Assembly: GCA_038131695.1 (NCBI GenBank)
Contig: JAYPQA010000028.1
Span: 47,477 to 111,476 of the forward strand
DNA from: JADHLK01 sp038131695
GTDB lineage: Bacteria > Pseudomonadota > Alphaproteobacteria > Puniceispirillales > Puniceispirillaceae
Direction of reading: 5' to 3'
Length of the DNA stretch: 64,000 bases
Part shown: piece after piece, positions 37,755-48,333 of the stretch
Layout: each line of letters starts with the position of its first letter
Numbering within the stretch: the stretch's first letter is position 1
Notes under the pieces: generated by a model
Seen by the model: the letters and a program-made list of their open reading frames with translations, nothing else
Databases searched by the model: none
Told to the model about the DNA's origin: nothing
Translations under genes and position numbers: made by a program

Positions 37755-37830
37755 TTTGAAACTGTTTTGTCTGCCTGAATGGCTGGGTTTTGGCAGACGA
37801 GGGGGAACCAGCATTATAAAGGAGGTAACA

Positions 37831-38835
37831 ATGAAAAAAATTATCAGTCTGTTGGCTGGCGGCCTTTTGGCGGCTGGCACCTTGCTGGCTGGGAGCGTAT
37901 CGGCCCAGGATTTGATCAAGGTGGGCACTTTTGTGCCGGAACAATCAGTTGGTGTCTCCCGGGTTATCAAACCCTGGATGGAGGCCGTCGGCGGTGAGGC
38001 CAGTGATCAGGTGCGTATGCAGGGTTTTTGGGGCGGCACGCTCGGCAAAAGCCCGTTCAAGCAATTTGAGCTGACCCAAAATGGTGTCATTGATGTCAGC
38101 TGGGTCTTGCCTGGCTATACCGCAGGGCAATTCCCGGAAATGGGTATTTTTGAGCTGCCTTTCCTGTTCCGCAGCGCTGAAGAAGCCTCTGTTGTTGGCT
38201 GGAAACTGCATGAGCAGGGCTTGCTGACCGGCTTTGACGGGGTCCATGTCATTGGATTTTTTGCTGCCGAGCCGAATGCGCTGTTCATGCGCAACAAGAT
38301 TTCCAGCCTGGAGGATCTGAAAAACATGAAGATCCGTTCCGCAGGCGGTATTCATGCCAGCTGGCTGAAAAGCCTGGGCGCGGCCCCGCAAACGCTGAGC
38401 TCTGCTGAAATGAATGAGGCGCTCAACCGCGGCACGATTGACGGCGTTATTCAGGGCTGGACGGGTATGCGTACCTTCAAGACCATGCCGCTGGTCAATC
38501 AGGCCTATTCCGTGCCGACCGGCACAATTCCGTTCCTGCTGCTGATGAATCAGAAGAAATGGGACAGCCTGGGCAAAAAGGCACAGGATGCGATCATGAA
38601 ACATGGTGGTCTGGCGATGGCCAGGGCAGGCGGCTCTGCCTATACCGAGCTGGGTGAAAAAATCCGCTCAGATGTCAAGGCAGAGGGCCGCATTGAAATG
38701 ATCATGCCCAGCGCGGCAACGGTTGAGAAATACGCCGCCGCCTCGCAATTTGTGCATGAGGCCTGGATCAAGGATACACCCAACGGTCAGGCTGTGTATG
38801 ATGCAGCTGTGGCTGTTCTGAAATCCATGCGCTAG
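37831..38835 (+). CDS. dctP: TRAP transporter substrate-binding protein DctP
   Basis: Periplasmic binding protein of 334 residues. A cleavable signal peptide (MKKIISLLAGGLLAAGT... ending SVSAQ, about 26 residues) precedes the DctP fold. Family features include the ligand-carboxylate region MKIRSAGGIHASWLKSLGAAP and the EMNEALNRGTIDGVIQG stretch. GGAGG is well placed before ATG 37831. It is followed by matching dctQ and dctM genes. The ligand is probably a carboxylate, perhaps the substrate of the monooxygenase upstream. Confidence 0.92.
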   Translation: MKKIISLLAGGLLAAGTLLAGSVSAQDLIKVGTFVPEQSVGVSRVIKPWMEAVGGEASDQVRMQGFWGGTLGKSPFKQFELTQNGVIDVSWVLPGYTAGQFPEMGIFELPFLFRSAEEASVVGWKLHEQGLLTGFDGVHVIGFFAAEPNALFMRNKISSLEDLKNMKIRSAGGIHASWLKSLGAAPQTLSSAEMNEALNRGTIDGVIQGWTGMRTFKTMPLVNQAYSVPTGTIPFLLLMNQKKWDSLGKKAQDAIMKHGGLAMARAGGSAYTELGEKIRSDVKAEGRIEMIMPSAATVEKYAAASQFVHEAWIKDTPNGQAVYDAAVAVLKSMR

Positions 38836-38847
38836 GAGATCACTGTT

Positions 38848-39405
38848 TTGCACAGTCCAGACAGTCAGGATTATGTGCTGGCCAAACGCATTGACCGGCT
38901 GACCCAGACAACCGCCCTTGTCGGTTTTCTGGGGCTGCTGGTGATGGGGCTGTTGATTTTCTACGATGGGGCGGCACGCTATCTTGGCGTGCCGCGCATT
39001 TCCGGTTTTTCCGATTACAGTGAAGTGGTCTTTCCAATCGTGATCGCCAGCTGTTTTCCGGCTGGCTTGCTGCGCCAGACCAATGTGACCGTGCGGGTCC
39101 TGGGCAAGCTGCTTGGCCCGCGCGGCAATGCCTGGCTGGAAGTGTTCGCCGCGCTGGTCACAGCGGTGTTCTTTGCCATTTTGTCCTGGCAGCTGATCAA
39201 GCTGACCCTGCAATATGGTGAGGCCGGGCGGACAACCAGAACCGTTGCGATTGCGCTGGCCCCCTGGTGGTGGATAACCACCGGGCTGATGGCGATCTGT
39301 GTGCCGGTGCAGCTCTATGTGCTGCTGTCCTGGATACGCGCAGCACTCAGCGGCAGCAATCCGGCCCTGCGCCAGCTGGCAGATGAGAGTGAGACAAAAT
39401 TATGA
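38848..39405 (+). CDS. dctQ: TRAP transporter small membrane subunit DctQ
   Basis: Four-helix membrane protein of 185 residues (helices near 26-46, 58-78, 97-118 and 138-160), the small subunit that joins the binding protein to DctM. The start is a TTG at 38848, 7 bases after AGGAGA; no ATG is available in a good position. The order dctP-dctQ-dctM and short spacing (12 and 18 bases) mark an operon. Confidence 0.9.
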   Translation: MHSPDSQDYVLAKRIDRLTQTTALVGFLGLLVMGLLIFYDGAARYLGVPRISGFSDYSEVVFPIVIASCFPAGLLRQTNVTVRVLGKLLGPRGNAWLEVFAALVTAVFFAILSWQLIKLTLQYGEAGRTTRTVAIALAPWWWITTGLMAICVPVQLYVLLSWIRAALSGSNPALRQLADESETKL

Positions 39406-39423
39406 GGCGGGTAATCTGCCATA

Positions 39424-40752
39424 ATGGGGAGCAGCCAGATGGTGACTGATCCGGTAACCACCGGCCTTTTGGGGCTGGCGGGTATGTTTGTCCTGATAGC
39501 CCTTCAAATCCCTGTTGGCTTCGCGATGGGGGTTGTCGGGGTGATTGGCACAGGCCTGATTATTGGTTTTGAACCGGCCCTGACCTTGCTGGGCACGGAG
39601 CCGTCTGCGGCTATGGCTGCTGAGGGGCTGGCTGTGATTGCAATGTTCCTGCTGATGGGCAATCTGGCCCATATCGGCGGCCTGTCAGATGAACTTTACC
39701 GGCTGGCTTATGTGTATCTGGGGCATAGGCGCGGTGGGCTTATTTTCGCAACCATCGGTGCTTGCGCCGGTTTTGGGGCGGTATGCGGCTCCTCGGTCGC
39801 AACAGCGGCGACGATGGCCAGAATTGCCCTGCCGCAGATGCTGGAGCGGGGCTATGCCAAATCGCTGGCGGCCGGGGCGATCGCCTCAGGCGGCACGCTG
39901 GGGATGATTATTCCGCCCTCTGTGGTGATGATTCTCTATGCGATTTTGACGGAAAATTCGATTATCACCCTGTTTCTGGCGGCGATAGTGCCGGGGCTTT
40001 TGGCGGTGGTGTTTTATTTTGTGGCCATTGCCATCACGGTCAGGCTGAAACCAGAGCTGGCCCCGCTGGGAGAGCAGACCAGCTGGGCAGAGCGGCGGCG
40101 CGTCACCAAATCCAGCTGGGCGGTTCTGCTGCTGGCATTTACCGTTTCCGGCGGCATTTATTCCGGTATTTTCACAGTCAGCGAGGCGGCCTCTGTCGGG
40201 GCTTCCATCGCGTTATTCTTGGCCCTGTTCAGAAAACGGCTCAACAAAAACAGCTTTTTATCCTGTCTTGGCGAGACCGCATCAAATACCGGGCTGATTT
40301 TTGTCATCATAATCGGGGCCTCGGTCTTTTCCTATTTTGCGACCCTCTCCGGCTTGCCTGCCGCGACCGTGGCAGCGATAGAGGAGCTGGGGCTGCCGCC
40401 GCTGCTGGTGATTATGTGCCTGATGGTTTTTTATCTGATTCTGGGCTCTATTTTTGATACGATAGCAGCGATGGTGCTGACTCTGCCCTTTGTTTATCCG
40501 CTGGTTGTCGGGCTGGGCTATGATCCGGTCTGGTGGGGGGTGGTCAATGTGGTGGTGATAGAGCTTGGCATGATCACACCGCCGATAGGGATTAATGTTT
40601 TTGTTTTGCATGGGATGGCCAAGGATTTGCCGCTTTCAACGATATTTCGCGGGGTGAAGCCCTTCTTGCTCGCCGATTTGGCGCGGCTGATTATTTTGAT
40701 TCTGTTCCCGTCCTTGAGCCTGTGGCTGCCAGCCCAGCTGGGGTGGCTGTAA
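39424..40752 (+). CDS. dctM: TRAP transporter large membrane subunit DctM
   Basis: Polytopic permease of 442 residues with about 12-13 hydrophobic segments. Conserved DctM parts: CAGFGAVCGSSVATAATMARI, the LGMIIPPSVVMILYA stretch and the C-terminal ITPPIGINVFVLHGMA. It moves the substrate with sodium. ATG 39424 is used; ATG 39439 is an alternative. The stop overlaps the start of the next gene (TAATG). Confidence 0.92.
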   Translation: MGSSQMVTDPVTTGLLGLAGMFVLIALQIPVGFAMGVVGVIGTGLIIGFEPALTLLGTEPSAAMAAEGLAVIAMFLLMGNLAHIGGLSDELYRLAYVYLGHRRGGLIFATIGACAGFGAVCGSSVATAATMARIALPQMLERGYAKSLAAGAIASGGTLGMIIPPSVVMILYAILTENSIITLFLAAIVPGLLAVVFYFVAIAITVRLKPELAPLGEQTSWAERRRVTKSSWAVLLLAFTVSGGIYSGIFTVSEAASVGASIALFLALFRKRLNKNSFLSCLGETASNTGLIFVIIIGASVFSYFATLSGLPAATVAAIEELGLPPLLVIMCLMVFYLILGSIFDTIAAMVLTLPFVYPLVVGLGYDPVWWGVVNVVVIELGMITPPIGINVFVLHGMAKDLPLSTIFRGVKPFLLADLARLIILILFPSLSLWLPAQLGWL

Positions 40753-41544
40753 TGGCCGGGGCCGATTATGGCAATGCTGGGGTTCTGGGGGTTTTGACCC
40801 CGCAGGCCAATACCACAGTAGAGCCAGAATTATGGGCCTTGCTGCCGCCGGGCTGGTCGATTTTGAATGCGCGGCTGGTCTCTGGCAAATCAACGATAGA
40901 ACAAAGGCTGGTGGATTATACCAACCGCTATGCAGAAACTTGCGGGCAATTCGCCAATGCGCCTGTATCGGTGCTGGCCGCCGCCTGCACCGGGGCCTCC
41001 TATCTGATTGGCAAGCAGGCTGAGGCTGCGCTGGTGGCTGAGATTGAGGCGGCCCGCAACCTGCCTTTTATCACGGCTGCGCGGGCCGCAACCGCAGCCT
41101 TGCAGGAGATGGGCGCACGCCGGATCGCGCTGCTGACCCCCTATCCTGAGAGCCTGAATGCGGCTTCACAAATCTATTGGCAGGAACAGGGATTTTGAAG
41201 TGGTAGCCAAGGCTGGCCCGGCCCTGAAAACAGAGGCTTTTCACCCGATTTATGCCATGCATGGCAGCGGTGTCTATGCCGCCTATGAAGACTTGTCCCG
41301 GACCAAGGCAGATGCGATATTAATGCTGGGCACCGGCATGGCAACTCTCGGCCCCCTGATAGCGGGCGGCGAAGCTGGGCTGAAACAGGCGGTGTCCTGT
41401 AATCTGGCACTCGCCTGGTCTATATGCCGGGCCCATGATGCGACTGGCACAAGGCCGCTGGCAGACTGGCTGGATGCCAGCGTCTGGGCTGACCGGTTGC
41501 GCTTGCTGCATCCCAAGGCTATTTTGCAGGACAGTCAGCCATAA
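40752..41544 (+). CDS. Asp/Glu/hydantoin racemase family (maleate isomerase-like), frame-broken
   Basis: Two-cysteine enzyme of the family that includes maleate cis-trans isomerase and arylmalonate decarboxylase. The first Cys lies in VLAAACTGASYLIG, the second in AVSCNLALAW, as expected for this active site. The N-terminus reads VLGVLTPQANTTVEPE, typical of the maleate isomerase branch. The frame breaks near 41195 at TTTT; three T give GFEVVAKAGPAL and a 263-residue protein of normal length. It is coupled to dctM, so it probably processes the imported compound or its breakdown product. Confidence 0.85.
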
Positions 41545-41567
41545 AAACAAGGCAGGGAATCTTTGGG

Positions 41568-42465
41568 ATGGGTTTGAATAGGCGGGCGGCAACGCTGCTG
41601 GCCGGTATGGTTTGGTTTTGCCGTGGTTGTGATAGGGCTGCCCGGCACCCGGGCTGGCAGCACGGAAATTTTCTATGATCAGGGCAAAATAGCGCTCCGC
41701 GCCCCGGCCGGCTCCGGTTATGAGGCGCATTATACTTTTGGAGAGGGCCAGCAGGAGTATAATTTTGCCCTGCTGTCTGACCCGGCAAAGGCGCGGCGCG
41801 GCGAAAAATACCAGCGTTTTGAATTGCGCCCCGGCGATTGCTTTCCAATGGATGGCTGGAATGACTGTGCTATGGATCGCGAACGCTTTGAGATGTCCTC
41901 GCGCCCGCGCCAGAAACCGGCAGGCCGCCAATGCTATGGCTACAGTTTGATGCTGGCCGATGATTTCCGGGATGTGCATCCCACCAATACAGATTTGGGC
42001 CAGCTGCATCAGACGGGCGGGCCTTCCGGCTCGGCAGGTGGGCTGAAGAGCTTTCCGCCGCTGGTTCAAATAGGGGCCAAGAGAGGCAAGCTGGTTTTCA
42101 AATGGCACCGGCTGACCGGTCGCCCGGACAAGGTGCGTGATGAAACGGTGGAGCGCACCCTTATCCGGCTCAGGCAAATGAAGTCACAATGGACAGATAT
42201 TTCCTTCTGCCTGGATTATGAGGAGAAGCACATCAAGGCTTGGGTGAATGGCGTGGAAAAATTCACCATCAAGGAAAATCCGGTCAATTTTATGCCACGG
42301 GAAACCTACTTCAAATATGGCATCTATCGCAGCTTTGTCAGCCGCTATCAAAAGCGGGCGGGAGAGAGCCCCCGCCAGGTGGTCTTCTATGACGAGGTTC
42401 GCCGCGGCCCCAGCCTGGAGGCTGTGGATATACATAAAAACCCGTCCTTGCCGCCACTGGATTAG
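41568..42465 (+). CDS. Secreted polysaccharide-lyase-like protein, leader frame-broken
   Basis: Resembles the heparin-lyase-type jelly-roll family (Polysacc_lyase): RFELRPGDCF, DRERFEMSS, GPSGSAGGLKSFPP and a C-terminal YFKYGIYRSF stretch. The true substrate is unknown and no sugar-degradation genes flank it. As written the frame opens at 41623. One T too many in TTTT near 41613 seems to split off the leader. With three, the ATG 41568 gives MGLNRRAATLLAGMVWFAVV and an AGS cleavage site, a proper signal peptide, and 298 residues. This supports export to the periplasm or beyond. Confidence 0.7.
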
Positions 42466-42480
42466 GCAGTTTGGAATAGG

Positions 42481-42520
42481 ACCAGCAGATTAAAATCAGC
42501 AGATTAAAACCAGCAGATTA
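42481..42520. repeat. 14-bp tandem repeat, three copies
   Basis: ACCAGCAGATTAAA, ATCAGCAGATTAAA and ACCAGCAGATTA lie end to end in the short gap between the convergent lyase-like and methyltransferase genes, just after the lyase stop. Confidence 0.88.
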
Positions 42521-42569
42521 GAGAAAAGGGGCGGGCCTTTTATGCGCCAGCCCGGTTTTTGGCCCATCG

Positions 42570-43252
42570 CTAATATTCAATATCAAAAGCCGTGTCCGTC
42601 TGGCGTTGCCGGTCACTGAATATCGGAAAGGCGGTTACTTTGTTAAAGGCCGTGCTGCAGAACAGCAGGATACGGGTATCGGGAAATTCCGGAGCCAGAC
42701 TGTCCAGCATTCCCTTCCACCAGAAAGGATGGCGCGCGGTGATATGGGCGTTTTCCCCATTCGGCAACAGCGCATTGGCCTTGTAGCAGGCGACATTCAG
42801 CACCGCCAACCTGTGTCGGCCAGAGACAGAATATCACGCAGCACGGCGGGCACATCTGATACAAATATATGTTCCAGCACATCGCAGCAGGTCACAGCAT
42901 CCACCGGCTGGCGTTCATCCAGGCCCCTGGCTGGCTCATAGCGATAGACCGCATCCAGATCAAAATAGGTTTTGGCAGAATGCTCACCATCAAACCCGGC
43001 CGCGTCCCAGTCAGACCCGCCGCAGCCATAATCCAGCACGGTCTTGATGTTGAAAGACTGGAATTCAGGCCGGACCAGCTCCTTGAATTTGACCAGTTCA
43101 AAGTCATTATAGGCCGATTCAACAAAATCGCCGGATTGGGTGGCATAGCCTTCACGGGCCATATCCGCATAGAGCCCGATCAGCTGGCGGCCTTTTTCCG
43201 AAAAAACCGGGCCTTTTGCCGGTTTTGGCTGTCTTGGATGGATCGCGTTCAT
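42570..43252 (-). CDS. SAM-dependent methyltransferase, frame-broken
   Basis: Class I methyltransferase of about 227 residues. Motif I is VLDYGCGGSDWD, the acidic residue after strand 2 is in YFDLDAVYRYEP, and motif IV region is DAVTCCDVLEHIF. The frame changes near 42805: one frame ends SLADTG, the other continues LAVLNVACYKANALLPNGENAH, the natural continuation. One missing G explains it. The substrate is unknown. It lies 72 bases after the acyl-CoA synthetase on the same strand and may be part of that transcript. Confidence 0.82.
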
Positions 43253-43324
43253 TGTCCTGCCTTTCTGTTCCGGTCAGGGATGCATGATCCATGCCAGAGA
43301 CAGGGGGGCGCAGGCTAGCCCGCC

Positions 43325-44850
43325 CTAGCCGCCAGAGATGTGTTTTTTCAAGGCTGGCTTGTCAATTTTGCCGACGCGTGTGCGGGGCAGCGCTTCCAGC
43401 AGCAAAAAGCGGGCCGGAATCTTGTAGCGGGCCAGCTGGTCCCGGCAAAACGCCTCAAGAGCCGGGATGTCCAGAGCCCGGCCGTTCCGCGCAACCAGAA
43501 AGGCCTGCAGCACCTCTCCCCGGTAATCATCCGGCACGCCGATAACAGCGGCTTCAGCGACTGCCTCATGCTGCAACAGCACTTCTTCGACCTCGCGCGG
43601 ATAGATATTGTAGCCGCTGCTGATCACCATATCTTTTTTGCGATCCTTGATAGTGAGGACCCCGTTTTCGTCCAGCACCCCGATATCGCCGGTATAGAGC
43701 CAGCCATCCCGCAGGGCCCGGCTGGTTTCTTCCGGCCGGTTGCGATAGCCGGACATAATCTGCGGGCCGCGTGCCCGTATCTCGCCGCTCTCGCCCGCGG
43801 GCAAGATTGTCTGGCCGGTCTCAACATCGACAATTTCTATCTGTGTTTCCGGCAGGGCGCGGCCCACCGTGCCGGGGATGCGCGGCTCTGCGGCATGGTG
43901 ATAGGTCAATACCGGGCCTGCCTCTGACTGGCCATAGCCTTCAAAGATGGGGCAGCCAACCGATGCCTCCCAGCGTTCCAGAACCGTGACAGGCAGGGCG
44001 GCTGACCCGGAATAAACCGCCCGCAAGCTGCTGAGATCGGTTCTGCTGAAATCAGCATGGCCCATCAGGCCGGCAATCAGGGTCGGCCCGGCAGGCAGGC
44101 AGGTGACCCGCTGGCGGGCGATCAGCTCCAGCGTCTGTTCAGGATGATAGCGGCGCTGGATCACCAGCAAGCCGCGGCAATGGGCGGCCAGATACAGACA
44201 CATGGCGGTGGCAAAGACATGGAACAGGGGCATCACACACAGCACAATATCATCTGGATAGGTCGGCAGGGCGGCTTCCCTTTGCAGCAGATTGACCAGC
44301 AGCTGCCGGTGCGTGATATTCACGCCCTTGGGGCGGCCTGTGGTTCCGCCGGTATATTGCAAGCAGGCCCACTCATCCGGCTTTGGCCAGCTGGCCAGCC
44401 TGGCCGGGCTGCCTCGCTCCAGCCAACCTGCCCAGGGCCGGGCCTCGGCGCCTATCGGCAATCCGGCCAGACCCATCTCTTCCAGCAAGGGGGTGATTTG
44501 TGCGGCCCGCTCTGCGTCAAACAGCACCAGCGCTGGGTCGGCATCTGCCAAAATCTCGTGCAATTCGCGCGGCGTGTAGGATGGGTTGACAGGCACGATT
44601 TGTGCCCCAGCTGCATGGACCGCATGAAAGGCAACCGCGCAATCCAGCGAATTTTCAGCGATCAGGGCGACCCGCCCGCCTGTAACGCCTGCCTTTGCGC
44701 GCAATCCGTCTGCACATTGCGTAACGGACCCCATAATCCGGCATAGGTCAGCTGGCGGTCTGCCTCCTGTATCGCGGCGGCTTGCGGGGCCTCCTCAGCT
44801 GCTTTTTTCAGCAGCTGGATAATGGTTTCATCAGCACGCAGAGTGGACAT
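43325..44850 (-). CDS. AMP-dependent acyl-CoA synthetase/ligase, frame-broken
   Basis: ANL-superfamily enzyme that activates a carboxylic acid to its CoA thioester. Core motifs: YTGGTTGRPKGVN (phosphate loop), GYGQSEAGPVL, YTGDIGVLDENG and the C-terminal lysine in PRTRVGKIDKPAL. The start at 44850 gives MSTLRADETII; the frame shifts near 44733 at GGGG, where a fifth G would join QLTYAGLWG to SVTQCADGLRAK. Corrected length is 508 residues, normal for the group. The thiolase is 25 bases upstream, so both likely act on one acyl-CoA pathway. Confidence 0.88.
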
Positions 44851-44875
44851 GACAGCAGGCTTTCCGGCGCGGGTT

Positions 44876-46076
44876 TCAGTCTGTGACCTTCACGATCAGC
44901 GCCATCGCTGAATCGCCGGCCGCACAGCCTGTGAACAGCCCGTATCCGCCGCCCTGCAAGGCCAGCTCCTCTATCATCTCAATGATGCTGCGCAGCGCGG
45001 TCGGCCCTTGCGGATGCCCCCAGATAAGCGAGGAGCCATAATGATTGATGCCCTGCCAGTCGCGGCCCAGTTCCCTCGCCAGCACAATATCATTCACCGC
45101 AAAGGGGTTATGGGTTTTGATGACCTGTATCTGATCTGCCTTCAGACCGGCATTTTGCAGGGCAGCCCGGGCAGCCGGCACTGGGGCCAGCGGCATCATG
45201 CCCGCTGCCACCCGCGCTTGGCCCCAGCTGCAAATTTCTACAATCGGCGCGCCGGTCTGGCTGAATTCCTGTGCCGCTTCGGTTGAGTTGACGACCAGTA
45301 TCCCGGCATTGCCATCTGCCGGATGCGTCTGGCTGGCAAAGGTAACGCTGCCCCCGTCCAGAACCGGCTGTAATTGGGCCAGTTTTTCAGGGCTGGTCGG
45401 ATAGACCCCGGCATCCCCCTCCAGCACTGTCTGGTTTTTTTTGAAGTTGGCGCTCGGCACTTCAAATTTTCTCAGTCATATAGCGGCGCTGAAAGGCGCG
45501 GTTATCCGCCAGCGCGGCCTGATATTGCTCAGCCCGGCGCAGCACCAGATCATGTTGCTCTGCTGTCGTGATGCTGTATTTTTTCGCCAGATTTTCAGCT
45601 GTCTGGATCATGGAACATCCGGCAAACGGGTCGAGATTGAAGCTCTCCATGACAATATCCTCACCCTGTCCCATGCCGCCCGGCCCATGCGGGGCTGGAT
45701 AATAGAGATGCGGGCTATTTGAGGTGCGATCCCCGGATGCGACCAGAATGATTTGCTGGGTCCCGGCCCCGATTTCTGCCGCAGCATTGGCAACCAGCCG
45801 GGTTCCTGTCGCACAGGCCTGGCTGAGGGTAACCCCCGGCAGATGCGCGGCACCCATCAGGCCAGTGAACCAGGGCGCCCCATAAAAGGATCGGTGCTGC
45901 GGCACGGTCATGCCGTAAATCGCGCTGTCAATGCGGGACAGGTCAATCTGGCGCTGGGCCAGCTCGGCCTTGGCGGTATGGGCGGCAAATTCAATCGCGT
46001 GCAAATGCGACAGCGCCCCTTGCCAGCGGGCAAACGGAGAAGACCAATAGGCCCCATAGGGAATAAAAGCAGGCAT
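44876..46076 (-). CDS. Thiolase family protein, frame-broken
   Basis: Acyl-CoA thiolase-like protein of about 399 residues. The nucleophilic Cys is near residue 88 in SQACATGTR. The active-site His is in KTHNPFAVND and the second Cys in FTGCAAGDSAMAL. The frame breaks near 45460 at AAAA; three A give RYMTEKFEVPSANFKKNQT across the junction. The form resembles degradative or SCP-x-type thiolases rather than a short acetyl-CoA acetyltransferase. It is the first gene of the minus-strand group thiolase, acyl-CoA synthetase, methyltransferase. Confidence 0.88.
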
Positions 46077-46175
46077 GGGACGCTCCTGACTGTCACCGTT
46101 TCTTCCTGTGCTTCCTGCCCGGCGGCCCGTTCAGAAAAGGCGTGATCAGGATAAACATCTGGCTTGTTAAAAAAG

Positions 46176-46220
46176 GGTTAAATCGTGCCAGGTTAAATCA
46201 CGCCGGGTTAAATCACGCCG
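46176..46220. repeat. 15-bp tandem repeat in the thiolase-P450 divergent gap
   Basis: GGTTAAATCGTGCCA, GGTTAAATCACGCCG and GGTTAAATCACGCCG are contiguous, followed by a decayed fourth unit GGTTGACTATACCG. They lie in the 328-base region between the divergently transcribed thiolase and P450 genes, where they could affect either promoter. The last unit contains TTGACT. Nothing else is recognised in the gap. Confidence 0.88.
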
Positions 46221-46404
46221 GGTTGACTATACCGGGCAGCAGAGTAAAGCGCGTCAAAAATTTTGCCAGCAGCAGGTCATCTTCCCTCAGCCCTTGACGG
46301 ACGGGCAAAATCATCCAACCATATGATACAGGCAGATTTCAGGCTCTCTGGTGCAAAATAGCCAGCTGACTACAGCTGGAATGGGAAATATTGGGGGAAG
46401 AGAC

Positions 46405-47615
46405 GTGACAACACCGCCAGATAAGATACCGGTATTGATTGGGATCCGTTTTCAGTTGAGACGCTGGCAAATCCGCTGGCCTATCAAACAGCCTTGCGCG
46501 AGGCGGGTCCGCTGGTCTGGCTGTCCAAATATAGGTTTTATGCTGTTGGCGGCTATTCAGAGGTAGCTGAAGTGCTGTCAGACTGGCGGCAATATTCCTC
46601 AGCGCGCGGGGTTGGGCCGACAGATTTGGCAAAGGAAAAGCCTTGGTGGGGAGAGCAGGCAGTCCTGATCGAGAGCGACCCGCCGCGCCATAATGAAATA
46701 AAAGCTCAGGTGATGAAAATTTACAATCCGCGGGCGGTGACCGAACTGGGTATCGAATTTGAGAGACAGGCGGAAAAACTGCTGGATGCGCTGCTGACCT
46801 CCCCGCAGATTGACGGGCATCTCGATATCGCTGAGCCCTATATTTTGAAGGTGTTTGGCGATGCGCTGGGCATTGCGCGTGACGGGCGCGAAGCCTTGGT
46901 GACGATTGGTGAATTCGGTTTCAATAATTTTGGCCCGCGCAATGAGATTTTAGAAAAAAACCGCGCTGAGATGGAGCGGTTGGGCGCGATGCGCTGGATG
47001 CAGGAACGCACCGAAAAAGAAGCGGTGCGTGACGGCTCTCTGGGTCGGCAGCTGCATGAACTCTCTGCAACCGGTGAGCTGAATGCGGCAGAATCGGCCA
47101 ATGTGATGCGCGGCCAGCTGGCGGCGGGCGTGGATACCACCATCGCGGCCCTTGGCTATTTGCTCTATTGCTTTGCTGTCTATCCAGACCAGTATCAGCT
47201 TGTCCGGAATGATGCAGAGCTGGCCTCCAAGGCGTTTGAAGAGGCCGTGCGGCTCTATTCCCCGCTGCAAACAATTATGCGAACCACAGTTGCAGACGCA
47301 GAAATTGGCGGCCTGCCCCTCCGCAAGGATCACAAGATTGTCGTGAGCATGGCCGCCGCCAACCGGGACCCCCGTAAATTTCCCAACCCGGACCAGTTTG
47401 ACATCACCCGAAAGATCACCGGCCATGTCGGGTTTGGGCGTGGTGTGCATAGTTGTGTGGGGATGCATGTCGCCATGCTTGAGGCAGAAAAGCTGATTCA
47501 ATCGATCGTCAAGCGCGTTGCCTCATTCAGTCTGGCTGGTGAGATGGAGATGAAAATCAACAATACAATGCGCGGCCCGTCAAAATTACCCTTGGAAATC
47601 ACCAGAGCCGAGTAG
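46405..47615 (+). CDS. Cytochrome P450, leader frame-broken
   Basis: Soluble bacterial P450 of about 403 residues. The I-helix motif is LAAGVDTTIAAL, the K-helix ExxR is in EEAVRLYSP, and the heme-binding loop is VGFGRGVHSCVGMH with the axial Cys. As written the open frame begins at TTG 46494, inside the A region. Upstream, the same frame reads DWDPFSVETLANPLAYQTAL, which is normal P450 sequence. One C added at CC near 46431 joins it to VTTPPDKIP from GTG 46405, behind GGGGGAAGAG; an ATG at 46381 is in the same frame. No ferredoxin gene is adjacent. The substrate is unknown. Confidence 0.9.
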
Positions 47616-47811
47616 CGGGCTGCCCCTCGGTTTGTAGGGGCAGCGAACTCTGGCTTCAACACCAGCTTAAGAGGGGAGACAATCCCGTTCCCCCGGTCAG
47701 TTTTTGCAGGTTCTTTCGGCAATAAGCACTCTTTGTGCCAGTCAGACGCTGGTAAAGGCAGCCCGGATGTAATAGTCTCATTACGACAACAAGTCGCCGA
47801 AAGGATAAATC

Positions 47812-48205
47812 ATGACCAGCAAAGCCTTGCCAGAGAATGTCTTGTCAACCGGGTTGGTAGAATCGACCTTGGGCGGGCGCCTGTATGCCGCGCGCCAGAA
47901 AGCCGGTATGAGCCTATATATGGCGGCCAATTTGCTCGGCGTGAAGCCCGGCACGCTCAAATCCTGGGAGAATGACAGAAGCGAGCCACGGGTGAACAAG
48001 CTGAATGCGTTGGCCGGTTTGCTGGGGTCAGCCCCACCTATTTTCTGGCAGGGAGGGAAATAGCGGCAAGTCTGTCTCAGCCAGCCGGGGCCGGGGGGAA
48101 AAACTTCTGGAGATGATGCGCACGGAAATCGCGCTGGCCAGAGAAGAGCAAAAGGCCCTCACAAAACACATACGAAAACTGGAAATGCTGATAAACAAGC
48201 TGTGA
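47812..48205 (+). CDS. XRE-type transcriptional regulator, frame-broken
   Basis: DNA-binding protein with one Cro/C1-type helix-turn-helix: GGRLYAARQKAGMSLYMAA, NLLGVKPGTLKSWENDRSEPR and LNALAGLLG. As written it stops at 48063 after 83 residues. Removing one G from the GGGAAA just before the stop joins it to KSVSASRGRGEKLLEMMRTE and a charged helix ending EMLINKL, probably a coiled coil for dimerisation, total 130 residues. This matches alphaproteobacterial XRE proteins with a C-terminal helical tail. No target is evident. The 196 bases before it hold only a short GC-rich inverted repeat after the P450. Confidence 0.82.
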
Positions 48206-48222
48206 ACAGAAGGAATTGGCCA

Positions 48223-48246
48223 GATAGTTCCGGGGATAGTTCCGGG
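48223..48246. repeat. 12-bp tandem repeat, two copies
   Basis: GATAGTTCCGGG occurs twice in succession just after the XRE gene. Confidence 0.75.
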
Positions 48247-48333
48247 GCTGCGCTGGCATCATTTACCTTCTCACAGCCCTGTGCTAACACATTGATTTGT
48301 AGGCATTGTGCAATCACTGCAGGAGTGTATTAG

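Noticed and set aside
10589..46220. CRISPR arrays
   Set aside because: The repeats are contiguous 12-18 bp units without spacers, and no cas gene is present.
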